NCBI GenBank assembly: GCA_030789695.1
Contig: CM061142.1
Span: forward strand, 565,989,281-566,053,280
DNA length: 64,000 bases
DNA from: Scilla litardierei
Taxonomy: Eukaryota > Streptophyta > Magnoliopsida > Asparagales > Asparagaceae
Reading direction: 5' to 3'
Position 1 is the first letter of the stretch. The number at the start of each line of letters is the position of its first letter. Of the stretch, positions 11,132 through 22,883 are shown in pieces. Both the position numbers and the translations under genes were made by a program. The notes beneath the pieces are model-generated. The model ran no database searches, was not told the DNA's origin, and saw only the letters and a list, made by a program, of their open reading frames with translations.

Positions 11132-12762
11132 CTAGTCATGCCGCCACATCACTCTAACAAGATTGACGGTCTTGTTCCTGAGTGTCTTCTGACATTTGTC
11201 AAGGATCTGCACTGGCTGCTGCTCATACGTCAGATCTGGATGGACTGTAATCTCAGAGTATTCCACAACGTGAGATGGGTCGCTGATGTAACGACGAAGC
11301 TGAGACACATGGAAGACATCGTGAACTCCCTCCAATGAAGGCGGCAATGCTAGACGATAAGCTACCTCTCTTACTCGCTCTAGCACATCGAAGGGTCCAA
11401 TATATCTCAGACTGAGCTTGCCTCGCTTCCCAAAGCGGATCACTCCTCGATTTGGGAGATCTTCAGGAACACATGATCTCTCGGCTGAAGCTCTAGAGGA
11501 CGCCATTTAGCATCTGCCCAATGCTTATAACGGTCCTGAGCGATCCGAAGCTTGTCCATGATATCTCGTACAACATCTACCGCTTCAATTATCATCTCCG
11601 GTCCCTAAAGCTCTTTATCACATATGTCATCCCAACTTAGTGGCGATCGACATTTCGTCCTGTAGAGAGCAGCAAATGGCGCCATGCCAATATTCGTCTG
11701 ATAGCTATTGTTATAGGAGAACTCCACCAGGTGCAGATGATCCTCCTATGAGCCTTTGAAATCCAGCATGCAGGCTCTCAGCATATCCTCCAAATTTTGA
11801 ATGGTCCGCTCTGACTGGCCAATCGTCTGCGGATGATACGCATTGATGAACTTCAGACTGGTACCCAGATTGGTCTGCAGACTCTTCCAGAACTGAGACG
11901 TGAACCTCATATCTCGATCTGATACAATGCTCACGGGGACTCTATACAAGTGTACGATCTCCTACACGACAAAATTCTCATCACAACTCGTACTAGAAAG
12001 AAATTATAAAGGTATGAGTTAGGTCATTACCTCTATATACTTCCTTGCCAGTATCTACGTGGATTGTCCTACTCGGAACGGTATAAAGTGCGCAGACTTG
12101 GTCAATCGATCAACGATGACCCAGATTGCGTCATTCTACCTGGTGCTCCGAGGTAAGCCAGTCACGAAGTCCATCGTGATGTGCTGCCACTTCCACTCCG
12201 GAACCGACAGAGGTTGTAGCAGTCCAGCAGTGGGATGATGCTCATCCTTCACTTGCTAACATACCAGACACTTGGCAACGCTCCGTGCTATGCTTCTCTT
12301 CATCCCGTGCCACCAGAAATTCTGACGAAGATCCGTGTACATCTTCGTACCTCCAGGATGAATGGAATAAGGGGAACCGTGAGCCTCATTCATCAATTCC
12401 TCTCTGATATCTCCTGCAGGTACACAGATCCTACTGCCATATCTCAGGGATCCATCCTCGTGAATAATAAAATCAGTCCAGAGTCCTGCCTCAACTTGCT
12501 CTCTGATCTTCTTCAACTTGACATCCCCAGCTTGAGCAGTCTTGATCTGATCTACAATCGTCGACTGAATCTGCATGTTCATCAACGATGAAGTGACTCC
12601 CGATAGGACAGCTTCAACATCCATCTCTCGCAGATCCTGCTGTAACCTCCACTGAGCTGTAAGAATCATCACATTGGGTAGTCGACTCAAGGCATCCGGT
12701 ACGACATTCACCTTCTCTGGATGATACTGAAGGTCGATGTCGTAGTCCGCCATCAACTCCAA
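11132..12762 (-). pseudogene. Integrase plus chromodomain (Tekay-like), broken
   Basis: Reading leftwards, the first part (12762-12256) has the RNase H tail DALSRLP and the start of the H2C2 zinc-binding region (HPGGTKMYTDLRQNFWWHGM, then CLVC). A middle part (11949-11746) has the core VSDRDMRFTSQFW and AYHPQTIGQSERTIQ, with the second Asp and catalytic Glu in place. The last part (11506-11132) has [27 protein letters not shown] and a C-terminal chromodomain-like end. Stops and frameshifts separate the parts. In living relatives integrase inserts the cDNA and the chromodomain guides it to marked chromatin. Confidence 0.85.
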
Positions 12763-12771
12763 CCATCTACG

Positions 12772-14143
12772 CTATCTCATATTCAGTTCCTTCTGAGTGA
12801 ATATATATTTCAAACTTTTGTGATCAATGAAAATTTTCACTTTCTCACTCAGTAAGAAATGTCGCCAGATCTTCAACGCAAAGACGACAGCGGCTAATTC
12901 CAAATCATGGGTCCATGGACCTTTAACTGTCGCGAAGTATATGCGACTACATGATTGTGCTGGTGCAGAACACATCCAAGTCCTTTGCCTGATGTGTCAC
13001 AAAAAATCTCGAAGCCTCCACTTCTATCTGGAATAGCTAAAACCGGTGCAGTAGTCAGTCTCTCCTTCAGAGTATAAAAGGCCTGCTCACAAGAATCTGA
13101 CCAACTCAACTTAACATCCTTCCTCGTCAATCTTGTCATAGGCTCAGCTATTATCGAGAAGACCTTGATGAATCTGCGATAGTATCCAGCCAATCCAAGG
13201 AAACTCCTAATGTCCGATGCCGATCGAGGTGTAGGCCATTCACTGACTGCTTTAACCTTTTCTGGATCCACTGAAATGCTAGCTCCTAATACTACATGCC
13301 CAAAGAATGCGACTCTGTCCAGCCAGAATTCGCATTTACTGTACTTGGCATACAAACTATGACGGCGAAGCGTCTCCAAGACTATGATCAAATGCTCGGC
13401 ATGCTCCTCTTCGCTCTTCGAGTATACCAGGATATCATCTATGAAAATCACCACGAACTTATCTAGGAAGTCATAGAAGATAAGGTTTATGCGATTCATG
13501 AACACATCAGGAGCATTGGTCACACCGAATGGCATGACAACAAACTCATAATGCCCGTACTTGGTCCGAAAAGCTGTCTTGGGCACATCTTCCTTCTTGA
13601 CTCTCACTTGATGGTATCCGCTCCGAAGGTCCAACTTCGAAAATACTCTCGATCCACCAAGTTAGTCAAAGATATCATCGATGCAGGGCAACGGATACTT
13701 GTTCTTCACTGTGATCTGATTCAGCTCCCGATAATCAATGCACATTCTCCTTGATCCATCTTTCTTCTTCACCCGCAAGACAGGTCCACCCAGGGAGATA
13801 CGCTGGGATGAATGAAATTTTTCTGCAACAGCTCATCCAACTGCTTCCTCAGTTCCTCTAGCTCTGCAGGAGCCATACGGTACGACGCCTTCAAAATCGG
13901 TTGAGCTCCTGGCATAAGATCGATACCGAACTTCAACGCTCGATCGGGCGGTAATCCAGGAATGTCTTCAGGGAAGACGTCTTCGAAATCTCTCACTACT
14001 ACAGGCTTCTCCAGTCCAGTTATCATAGATGCAACAGTCAGTCTATTCGGCTGGGCCAGGAACTTGACAGGCCCAAGCGAACTACCTCCACTGACGAACT
14101 CAAACACTGGGTGGTCGGGAATTTTGAATACCACTTTCTTCAT
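12772..14143 (-). pseudogene. Reverse transcriptase and RNase H (Tekay-like), broken
   Basis: The segment 14143-13769 carries the RT N-terminal region (EDVFPEDIPGLPPDRALKFG). The segment 13634-12894 carries [21 protein letters not shown], the catalytic [27 protein letters not shown] and the start of RNase H. RNase H continues at 12975-12772 with [15 protein letters not shown]. At least two breaks separate these, so no continuous protein is possible. The catalytic Asp pair is still present, and the damage looks like ordinary decay. Confidence 0.88.
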
Positions 14144-14233
14144 GTGACAGTCGATCGTGGCATAGAAGGCTTCTAACCAATCAATGCCGAGAATAGCATC
14201 GAAGTTGGGTAGGTCGTGGACAATGAAATCAGC

Positions 14234-14458
14234 CTATAATTCGTGTCCACTAACCACCAACGGGTATGGTCTGCATCCTAATGCGACCTTCACTACTCCA
14301 TTCCCAGTCGTAATATTCCAACACTTGGGAAGAGTGTAAGTGGGAATCGAATGTTCAACTACGAACTTCCAGGATATGATGCACATAGAAGCCCCAGAAT
14401 CAAACAGGGTCAAGGCCGGGTGAGATGAAACTAAGATGACATCTAAGATATAATGCAA
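14234..14458 (-). pseudogene. Aspartic protease remnant (Tekay-like)
   Basis: LTLFDSGASMCIIS holds the D-S/T-G active-site loop of a retroelement pepsin-like protease, followed by the usual hydrophobic strand. It lies between gag and RT, as in Gypsy elements. Frames on both sides are broken, and the flap region is only partly readable. Confidence 0.75.
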
Positions 14459-14724
14459 CTAGGTTAAGCATGGTGATCTAACTAAGCAAGCATAAAAGTA
14501 TGGATAAAGAAAAGACTAGTCTAGATGTTACATGTGATCACATCATCCTCGGCTTCAGCCTCTACGACTGTCATGGTGAACGCCCGGCGCTTCAGCGGGT
14601 TGGCCTGCTGAAAGGCTCGGTCCTGTGGAACCAGAGGTGGTCCACGCTGTCCAGGTGTAGGTACCATCCGCTGAGTAGGTCCAGGTGCTCCAGCAGGTAC
14701 AGGTCGAGTACCGTGGGGGCAGTC

Positions 14725-15637
14725 CTATGTAGTATGAGCAGGTGATCCACAGACTAAGCACTGATTCAGCATCCTCCTACAGTTTTTCTTCACGTGTCCA
14801 AGCTTGCCACAGAAATGGAAAGTCAGCTGAGCTCCGTTGGGGACAGGTGTAGCTGGCCTCTTGAACTGAGTAGTCTGAACTGGACGAACACCGGGCCTAG
14901 GCGCACTCCTCTGCAGCTCCATCGGGTGCTTGCCTGCCTGACGCGCCTTCTTCTGATTCACGATCAGCTCGTGCTTCCTTGCAGCTACCAAGACTTGCTC
15001 ATGAGTGGTATAAGTGTTCACGGACATCGAAGCCTGTATGTCCAGATCCAAGCCCTGCTGAAAGCGGTATGTACAATCCTTTGGGTCTGTCACCAGAGTA
15101 GGGGCAAAGCGACTCTGCATGACGAACTCGGCCTCGTACTCATCGACGGTCATTGTGACCTGCTCCAAGTTGATGAAACGCTGCTGCATCTCTCTCTCTC
15201 TTCACAGCCTTGGAAAAATATTGGGCATCAAACCTCTGACGGAAGGTAGCCTATGGAATTGGCTTGATCAGCCTAGTCTCTTCAGCATCCCACCAGTTGC
15301 AGGCATTATCCGTCAACTGCTTCTAGGCTAACTCCACCCAATCGTTTGGATTGACTCGGGCAAGACCCAAGTCATCCTCAGTGCTACGAAGCCATTCCTC
15401 GGCCGCTAGTGGACCCTCTCTTTCGGAGAAGCTCTTCAGACGTATCTCTCGAAACTGCTTGGCTCCAGACTCAAAGTGAGGGTGAGGTGGTGCAACTGGT
15501 GTAGCATGCCGTCCCTGCTGGACCAGATGGTGCTGAACCTCTAGCATCTCTCTCATGACTCCAATCATCTGGCGGATGTCATCCTCTCCGCCTCCAACAG
15601 CTCCGGATCCATATCGAGTGTTACGTCTTCCTGCCAT
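14725..15637 (-). pseudogene. Gag (Tekay-like), broken
   Basis: The start MAGRRNTRYGSG (15637) matches MAGRRQTRSGSG of the second Tekay-like copy at 62905. The capsid part has FESGAKQFREIRLKSF and GPLAAEEWLRSTEDDL, then a stop near 15323. A second open part (15189-14725) has the capsid C-terminal region QRFINLEQVTMTVDEYEAEF and the nucleocapsid. The first zinc knuckle reads HFCGKLGHVKKNC and lacks its leading Cys. The second, CLVCGSPAHTT, is cut short. Confidence 0.88.
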
Positions 15638-15763
15638 CTTGAGACAAGAAAAACCCGAATTAATCTCGTGTACACGATTAATCTATATGTTTGGCTAATG
15701 ATAACGTTCTTATTGTTCTGAATTTTCGCAGATGCATGACCTGCATGGGCCACTACTAAAACC

Positions 15764-18458
15764 TGTAACGCCCCGCTTCCCAAGATACGATGGAAGCGAG
15801 AACATTACTACGGTCCGCATGAACTAGAGTGGTGAAGCTCGAGTTCACTAAGCGTTTGTGATAACAACATCATAGCAGATGCTTGCATGTAATCAGAACA
15901 ATAAAAACATTCATAAATTTAAAAGCCACATCCAGAAATGTCCATACACGAAATAAAACGACAAGGCCTCAGCAGGGCCAAAGTAACTACAAAAGGAAAC
16001 TGCATACCCTAAAACAAAGTACTAAAGCAAATCTAAAAGGAGGCAGCAATGGCTCTAGTCTCTAGTCCTACACAGGGAATGACTCAGCGTCAACAGCGAA
16101 CTCCTGGCTCTCTAGATCAGGCGTCTCAAGCAGGTCCTCCTGGTACTCTGGCTCGGGATCTGACATATATTCCAAAAACACGAATGTATGTCAGCAAGGG
16201 TCTGTAAGTAGAAGTGAGAGAACCAAAGGCAAAGTGTCCAAATAGCAATAAATTATGAAGCATTTAATTGTTTGCACAAGATGACATCAGCATGGTTATA
16301 AACATGTCAAATTTTAAAGTAAAGTAAAGTGCTTCTAAACATAGCAGTTCTAGAGAATTTAGAGACAAGCATTAATGAACATGGCAATTTTATAAATGTT
16401 GTTAACATGGCAATTCTAGTGTTCAACTGATAACATAAAAGAGTTCAATTTCTGTGTCACTGTTTTCTATCACTCCTAGGGTTCACGCCTTTAAGACGTG
16501 ATAAGTGAATCGTTCTTCTCACGGGGGTACAACCATGATTGACGCTATCCACCGCATGCAGGTGGAGCTCTTGAAGAGAAGATCCCTTCATATGCTTAGT
16601 GGCTGTTCAACCCTAACCCCACCCAAAATTTGTGCTGGAACACGAGCTAGCCTAGTCGACTCACACGATATCACGAAATCAAGATTCGCCTTTGAGGCAC
16701 ACGAATTCACGAATTCAAGCATTGTCTAGAAGTTCCATTAATGTCAGTTCTGGTAACGTGTTTACAAGCAAGATGTGCATCACATTAATCATCAGAAATT
16801 CTCATCTTACAACATTTACAGCAATTTAAAATAATGAGATTTACGGGTTGATTAGTGAACATGCTGCAAATAATTATTTTTCATTACCAATCTTAAAACT
16901 TGAACATGCTGAATTATATATCAATGTGTCACATTTTCAGCCTAGAACATCATGGTATTTTTCATGCGCGTCATTTCACGGGTAAATTTCACGTTATTCA
17001 GCTTGAGGTGAAAAAAGACGATTTTAACTTTGAACTTCAAAAATTCATAACAAATTGTACACTTGCCTAATTTCGATGAACTTGGTGTCGTTGGGTTCGT
17101 CTCGACGAGTACTACGTTACATTACGATACGATTAGTTCTCTGGTTTGATTAAACATGCAACGGAAATTAGATTCTTACCGGCATAACGAATGTTAAATT
17201 AATCCTTACGACGTCTAATTATTTGATTTTATTAAGTTCTCTAACCTAGGGTGTGGGTTATAGCTTAGTGCTAGTGTTACTAACCGGAGGCGTAGCGAAC
17301 GGTTGAGACGCAGCGAAGGGTAGCGACTCATGCGACGTCTACGGCGTCTACGGTGTGGAAACTCGCTGCGACAGCGAGGGAAGAAGCGGACATCGACGTC
17401 TACGGGTCGCCGGGGTCTGCAGTTGGCCGGAGGGGGTCTCAGTTGGCTGAGACTGCTGACGGGAAGGGTAGCAGGCCGGAGGGTGGTAGAGCGGCAACAA
17501 GCAGGCAGCCTGAGGTGGTGGTGGGCCATGAGGGGAGACATCGGTGAACTGCCGACGTCGGGAAAACAGCAGGCATGGGTTTTGGCCGGAGGCAGCCGGA
17601 GAAGGGACTGCGGCGAGCGGGGCTGAGGAGATCCGGATGTGAGGGGGGTGCACCGGGACTGGGTTGCGAGGAGAAGATGATGGCCGCGGGCTGTAGCCGA
17701 GGCGCGAGCTTGCAGAGGGGAGAGGGGAGGTTGTGCGCGGAGGGATGATGGCCGGAGGGTGGCTCTCGCATGGAGAAGATGATGGTCTGGGCGCTTGGAC
17801 TTCGGTTTCAAGGAGGTGGCGGCTGAGAGTTGAGAGAGGGGGGTGCTGGGTTTAGTTCGTTGGGTTTTAGAAGGGAGAAGGGGCACGTGAAGAGCCCTAG
17901 GTTTTAGCACAAGCTAGGTTGTTTTAGGGTTAGTATTTGTAGGCTCTTGGGGTTTCTCGTGAGGCCTGGGAAGAGTTTTGGGTTTAGTTTTATTATGTGA
18001 AGCTTGGGTGCGTGAGTAAAATCTAAGTTTGTTTTGCATTGGTTTTAGTACGTATGGTTTGGGCTACGGTGTGCGTGAGTAAAGAAAATGTCGGCCTGGG
18101 TTGAGGAAAAGTTAGGGTAGAGAACAAAAGTGGAAGGGTTTAACACTAGGGAAAATATGGGAAGAACAAGGGAGTAATGACAATTAGGGTGAGGATTAAT
18201 TAACATTAAGGAAAAGTCTCATCTCTAAAAAGGGAAGTAATTTGAATTTGAAATTTAAATTTTAAAATGAAAATTTATGAAAAGTATAATGGTATATTTA
18301 AAAATAGTTATAGTTAATACGTATATTAAGGGTACGTAGCTAATACGACTACGTAGTATGAATACACAATACTATACGCATTAATTACGGATACGGAAAA
18401 ATATAACAAGAGATAGGGTAAGAATAAAATTTGTATTATCAAAATACCGATCGTTACA
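15764..18458 (-). repeat. Tekay-like 5' LTR, full length (2,695 bp)
   Basis: On the minus strand it starts TGTAACGATCGG at 18458 and ends GGGAAGCGGGGCGTTACA at 15764. The first 450 bases match the truncated 3' LTR. The end matches the 2,740 bp LTR at 60017-62756 (GGGAAGCGGGGCATGACA). A GC-rich middle (17290-17900) produces long chance open frames. A short conserved acidic frame lies at 16068-16166. Confidence 0.9.
16068..16166 (-). CDS. Conserved acidic micro-ORF inside the Tekay-like LTR (32 aa)
   Basis: The minus-strand frame begins ATG at 16166, reads MSDPEPEYQEDLLETPDLES and then QEFAVDAESFPV, and stops TAG at 16068-16070. It is strongly acidic, with no membrane or nucleotide-binding feature. 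The LTR at 60017-62756 has a counterpart with the same start (MLDPEPE) and the same upstream context (CTTGCTGACAT). The solo LTR at 47072-49470 has a third. All lie 270-400 bases before the LTR 3' end, which should fall in the transcribed leader upstream of gag. No function is known to me. It could be a translated upstream ORF or a nucleic-acid structure that happens to stay open. Confidence 0.45.
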   Translation of the reverse strand: MSDPEPEYQEDLLETPDLESQEFAVDAESFPV

Positions 18459-19290
18459 CCACCCGCCTACTTCTGGCAGGTGCCTGACCCGCCGAGCGGT
18501 CGGGCGCACCCGACCTGCTGTGGGTGGGGCCTACTGGTGGGACCCACGATCTAGATTTTTTCAGACTGCGAAAATCAATGTTCTGGGTAGTTTCTAGGCG
18601 CAACTTTGCGACCTCGGTTGAAGGGTCACACGATCGCAGAATCGAGCGTCGTTTGTTTCTATGTGATCTCCGTTTAACGCTCTTCGAAATTATATCATTT
18701 TGATTTTGAAGCTTAACGTATAGTGAGAATTAATTGCTCAAAGTTTGGTCCTCGAAAGAAGACAAATTTGAGTCAATTTGAATTCTATTTATTTGTACCA
18801 CGTCGGTTGCGATACTCCTCTGAAGGCTCAGCTCCCCCTTATAAATAGGGAGCACCTCTTCCTTCTAAACTTACACCAAGCCTAGATCAAGTGAGCAAAC
18901 CTAGATCTAAATGTGACCAAATTTTTCGTCATTTTCCTCTTTGTTTCCTTTCTGGTTCTAACAAAATTTGAAGGAAGTTCGAATCAGATCCGAAGCTTGG
19001 GGGAGGATTCAGCTAAGGTGAAACTTTCAGGAGCAAGTGGTCGCCTTCTGACAAAGGCGTTGGTTCGCTTTGGGGCGTTATCCTAAGGAAGAGTTTTTGT
19101 GACTGCAAAAACTAAGTTATGCTTTTATGCTTTATATTTTATAGCAGAATTAATTAGATTTACCTTTGCAAGATAGGTTCTCCCTTCTCCTTAGATAGTA
19201 AAAGATCCTGCAAAGGAGCATTTTTTTTGTAGGGCATTTTCATAAAAGAGTTTTATGATTTATTTTCTTCTTCCGCTGCTTTCGCGTCTG
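18459..19290 (+). repeat. LTR-A, copy 3 (5'-truncated)
   Basis: It shares with copies 1 and 2 the layout GC-rich start, CTCTTCGAAATTATATCATTTTGA region, CCCTTATAAATAGGGAG TATA box near 18840, GATCCGAAGCTTGGGGGAGGATTCAGCTAAGGTGAAACTTTC region and CCGCTGCTTTCGCGTCTG tail. The left end abuts the Tekay-like 5' LTR, so the chromovirus probably inserted into it. It is clearly more diverged than the other two. Confidence 0.55.
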
Positions 19291-19649
19291 CTAAGCCTTT
19301 GGTTATATGTTGGAAAAGCCATAATGAAGCTTTCTTAAAACCAACAGTTTGGGTGTGACCGGGTTTGGGCATGTGCATGTAATCCAGGCATGCCCGAGTT
19401 GGTAGCCAGTTCAGGCATGCGCCTGACTGGGCTTGCGCCTGGGTTTGGGGGCCCCGGTTCGGGCTAGCGTTAGGACCCACGGGCTCTGGTGTGCACCTAG
19501 TTTGGGCACTTGCCTGATTTGGCGCATGGGTGCACCCGAGCCTAGAAATAGGCCTAGCCTTAGCTGGCGCATATGCATGCCAAGGCTGAGGCTTAAGCAC
19601 ACCCAAGCCAAAAAACTCAGGCTTAGCCCGAGCAAGAGAAATGAACCCT
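19291..19649. repeat. GC-rich repetitive stretch (LTR interior)
   Basis: Many short imperfect repeats of the type GGGCATGTGC / CAGGCATGCGCCTGA / GGCGCATGGGTGCACC occur here, like the GC-rich parts of the neighbouring LTRs. Open frames on both strands are compositional. This is probably the 3' part of the antisense Copia LTR that follows. Confidence 0.4.
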
Positions 19650-20249
19650 CTCTTGGCTACTACTCCCCTCGTGCATTCAAATGCCACCCAACCAAAGACC
19701 TTTCAACAGGCCCTGCCTTGAAGCTCGGTCAGATATCTAAGTGACATTATTCACGCACATGCTCATATAATGACATCAAGTCGAAGGACCAGCTTGTCTA
19801 TCATCAATTAAGAGCTACTATTGACAGTTTGGTATGTGCATTCCAAGTAGCAGCTCTCATTGGATCATTCAGTGAACTCATTCTCCAATGAGCACATGTG
19901 TCTCGTCTCTGATTTTCCCAAATTAAACGATCATGCGAACATCGTCACCAACACTTGGTGAAGACAGTGTATGTCTATCTGATGCATCGATATCCTTTCT
20001 CGATGCATCTACGACTATAACAGTTTTAGACTTATGCTACAAATTGTCGAAACACTTCTTTATTATCATGATCCTCATCTTGATACATGTTCAACTTCGC
20101 ATTAAGTCTCAAGACTTTATCTAAGTATAAAAATGCAGACAAACATTTATTATACATACTTAGATAAATGATACCAAATGACATACTATTATTTTGAACA
20201 GGATGCCCCAATTACAAATAATTGGCCTCGAGACATACATTTCCTAACA
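19650..20249 (-). repeat. Copia LTR, antisense copy of the family at 148-1007
   Basis: The minus strand starts TGTTAGGAAATGTATG...CTCGAGG at 20249 and is similar to 148-745. Shared stretches include GAGACTTAATGC, AGACGAGACACATGTGCTCATTG and TTGAAAGGTCTTTGGTTGGGTG. This places the same LTR family at both ends of the left 20 kb in opposite orientation. Confidence 0.65.
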
Positions 20250-20489
20250 ATAACATCTCTTCTTTATCCAAAAAATGAAACTTCCTACCTTTATCCAAAA
20301 GAGAAACCTACTGCCTTTTATCTAGAGGCAAGACCTCCTTGCCTTCATCCAAAGGAGAAACCTCACGACATTATCCTAATGCAAAACCTTCTATCTTTAT
20401 CCAAAGGTGACGTATGTTCTTACCTCTATTTGCCTGCATGCTTTGCTTTTTAGGCACTCCATTGCAATCTACAATCTTTACTTCACTTT
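20250..20489. repeat. Short imperfect tandem repeat (TTTATCCAAAGGAGAAACC)
   Basis: TTTATCCAAAAAATGAAACTT, TTTATCCAAAAGAGAAACCT, TTCATCCAAAGGAGAAACCT and TTTATCCAAAGGTGACG follow one another at about 30-60 base spacing. On the minus strand these are purine-rich and lie just upstream of the Copia LTR start, so they may be repeated polypurine-like tracts. The last 95 bases (from about 20395) recur at 22990-23105. Confidence 0.5.
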
Positions 20490-21417
20490 TGTTATCATGA
20501 TCTTGATCCTTCTAGTACTTTTGCATCTTATGAGACTATCATACTCATGCGACGATTAGGTTTTCGTAAATTCATTCATTATCACTGTGATCAAACATCT
20601 CTTTCTGCTCCATGTCACCTCCCTTAGAGTTGCTTCTTACAAGAGTGCTTACCACTTCTACATTGATATCTATTTTTGATAAGGATGCATAACTAATCCT
20701 TCATTATAAACTAACAAACTTCTGATCAGGAGTCCTCCTATGTGTCAGCCATTACGGACCGAGATTTTGAATCTCTTAATCAACACATCACTTTCCCACA
20801 AATGGCACCAACTCTTGCAGTACTATATATCCAAAGATACACGTTATGTTAATACTGAGTTTTAGCTGTGTGGGAACTGTTGATAAAAACAACAACAGGA
20901 ACAACGGTACCTTTGCATAGACAGTGTCGAATCTCCTTGGTTGATGGATGCCTCGACTGCACTCTTTCATTCATTGATATGCACACCACAGATATACAAT
21001 GGCTATGAGGAGCTCGACATGCTTTCTGACCTAAATCACACCAACGCTCAAGTCACAGTTAAGTTGTCAATCATCAAAGTAATATAATACTTGCATGATT
21101 TTGAAACATCATAATTAATCATACGAATCATACCGACTTATATAACTAAACTTTAGGAATATTCTTGTAATCGCAAAATAAACCTTTGCCACCTTTGCAT
21201 TTCATGTTCCTAGTGGAACTCTTGTTTTTGGTAAGTCGGCACCATCCTCGATGGGCTAGCTTCGGTCTAAACAAGCCCGAATCTTCTTGTCTAGGCCACA
21301 CCCCCTAGAGCATATTTTTACGTTAGGCCTTCACTCGCAAGTTAGGCCTTCAGTCGCGATCTAATCGTGTACATCCTATCTTGGGATAAAGTCCATACAA
21401 AACATGCCAATGCATCC
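20490..21417. other. No gene recognised
   Basis: AT-rich text with no domain. It contains two near-adjacent copies of GTTAGGCCTTCA(C/G)TCGC near 21330-21360. It probably belongs to a decayed retroelement interior. Confidence 0.4.
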
Positions 21418-22315
21418 TGATACGACTATTTTGGAGAAGCCCAAGAACAAGAGGCCCACGAGTGGGATTTGGCCCAACCGACGAGGCCCACGAAAAGACT
21501 CGGAGTCAGACCCGCCGCGACCCGGCATAATCGCGATTAGCCCATGCTCGCAGGAGATAACCGTTCCCCTAAAAGCGTGGGACCTTAATGACCATTAAGG
21601 GGCCCATTAATCGACTCCCCTATGACGCACGCCGGTGCCTCTATGGATGCGGATCACGGGGGCGTGAGTGGAGAGCAGTCAGGGGACGTGGATTGGGGGC
21701 AATCGTGGGCCAAACCCTATAAAGGGACTACAGAGGCAACCGAGGATGGGACCGGAGCCCCGATATCGACAATGGAGGTAGATCTTGCTTTTCGCCATTA
21801 TATCCCCTCCCTTAGCTCGGTCTGAGGATACATGTGTCGGCCTCCTTTCGAGCCGTACCGATCCCACCGAGCATCATTCAGATCCGTTCGGACTTAGACA
21901 TCGGAGGGGACTTGGTCGGAACCAAGGTCCGGCCCCCTGACGAGTTTATTCGTATGTCCAGGAAGAAGCAGAGCCAAGGCATCGAGGCTACCCCTCAGCA
22001 TGGAACAAGCCCGCTCGCCATTAGCGAGCACCGACTGAGACCGAGTGATAATCAGGACGCCAAGGCTACCCCTCGGCACTTGATTGACCGAGGCCGAGCA
22101 TTTACCTAGGTGCCGAGGCTACCCCTCTGCACCCCGTTGACTGAGACCCTCAACCATCCAAGTGACCCACTTCCCGAGCCAAAGAGGGGCACCGCACGTC
22201 CGCCGTCGAGAATACATACGTGCGTAAGAACCGATGGATCCCAACCGACCCCTTGACCACGTTGATCGCTAAGTCGTCGGTCAACGATTCTGTGGTGAGA
22301 AAACACCCGTAAACA
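21418..22315 (+). repeat. LTR-B (Gypsy) 5' LTR
   Basis: It ends GTGAGAAAACACCCGTAAACA at 22315, followed at once by a primer-binding site. A TATA box CCCTATAAAGGG is at 21716-21727. The start at TGATACGACT is inferred from the TG rule. The last part is repeated antisense at 9092-9440. Confidence 0.65.
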
Positions 22316-22316
22316 T

Positions 22317-22329
22317 CTGGTGCCGTCTG
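22317..22329 (+). other. Primer-binding site TGGTGCCGTCTG
   Basis: TGGTGCCGTCTGT begins one base after the LTR end. It resembles the TGGCGCCGTCTGTGGG site common in non-chromovirus plant Gypsy elements. It confirms the plus orientation of the element. Confidence 0.7.
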
Positions 22330-22883
22330 TAGAAACCGAACAAGCCCACGTCAAACCACCAAAATGGAACAAGTCTGCAACGGCTCGGGGCACATACCCC
22401 CTCATCCATGAGGAGGGTGATTACATACCTCCCGAGAACCAGTACAGCCACACCACCGAGGGGACAAGCGACTCCCGATCGGTCACCCAAGAGCAGCTCC
22501 GTCTCTTTGCCCAGGAAACCAACGCCAACCTCTAGACGTTGGTCGCCACGATTCAACAGCTCATCGGCAACCCGTCCATCCAGGGAGATGGGACGGCAGG
22601 GGCCCACCAGCGGGGAGGGGACCGCCAGCCTATACGATCCGCCGTGGTCACTGACCACGGGGACGGAGCAACCAACCCGGAACGGCGATTTACCATTTCG
22701 GGCTTCGTCCCAGTGCAGTCCCCCACTCCCACCTCGCCTCGCAAGGGAGACGGGGTGGGCCCCGAGCATGCTGAAGGAGAATCGGTTACCGCTTCGTCTC
22801 GGCAACCAGGCTCGACGTATCGGCGACCGACCGAACGCCGAGCCTCGGGGGACCGACCCCGCCGGAGTGAAAGTCCCCGATGA
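22320..22883 (+). pseudogene. Gag N-terminal remnant of the LTR-B Gypsy element
   Basis: One frame runs from just after the primer site to 22883 and is interrupted once, by TAG at 22533-22535. It reads YIPPENQYSHTTEG, VTQEQLRLFAQETNANL, stop, then TLVATIQQLIGNPSIQG and a Pro/Arg/Gly-rich tail. A short acidic or helical start followed by a low-complexity linker is usual for Gypsy gag. Capsid and nucleocapsid are missing: the element ends near 22985 in unrelated sequence. No pol is present. Confidence 0.55.

Larger units (their letters stand above)
10560..18458 (-). mobile_element. Tekay/Del-like chromovirus (Gypsy), decayed
   Basis: The order on the minus strand is 5' LTR (18458-15764), gag, protease, reverse transcriptase, RNase H, integrase, chromodomain, polypurine tract, truncated 3' LTR. 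The very long LTR, the MAGR-type gag start and the chromodomain fit the Tekay/Del clade; the clade name is inference. Coding parts carry several stops and frameshifts, so the element cannot make its own proteins. It appears to have landed in an LTR-A copy whose remnant begins at 18459. Confidence 0.9.

Noticed and set aside
17215..17910. 231-codon open frame on the minus strand (Pro/Ser/Arg/Leu-rich)
   Set aside because: It lies wholly in the GC-rich middle of the Tekay-like LTR, has only compositional character, overlaps equally long frames on both strands and has no counterpart in the LTR at 60017-62756.
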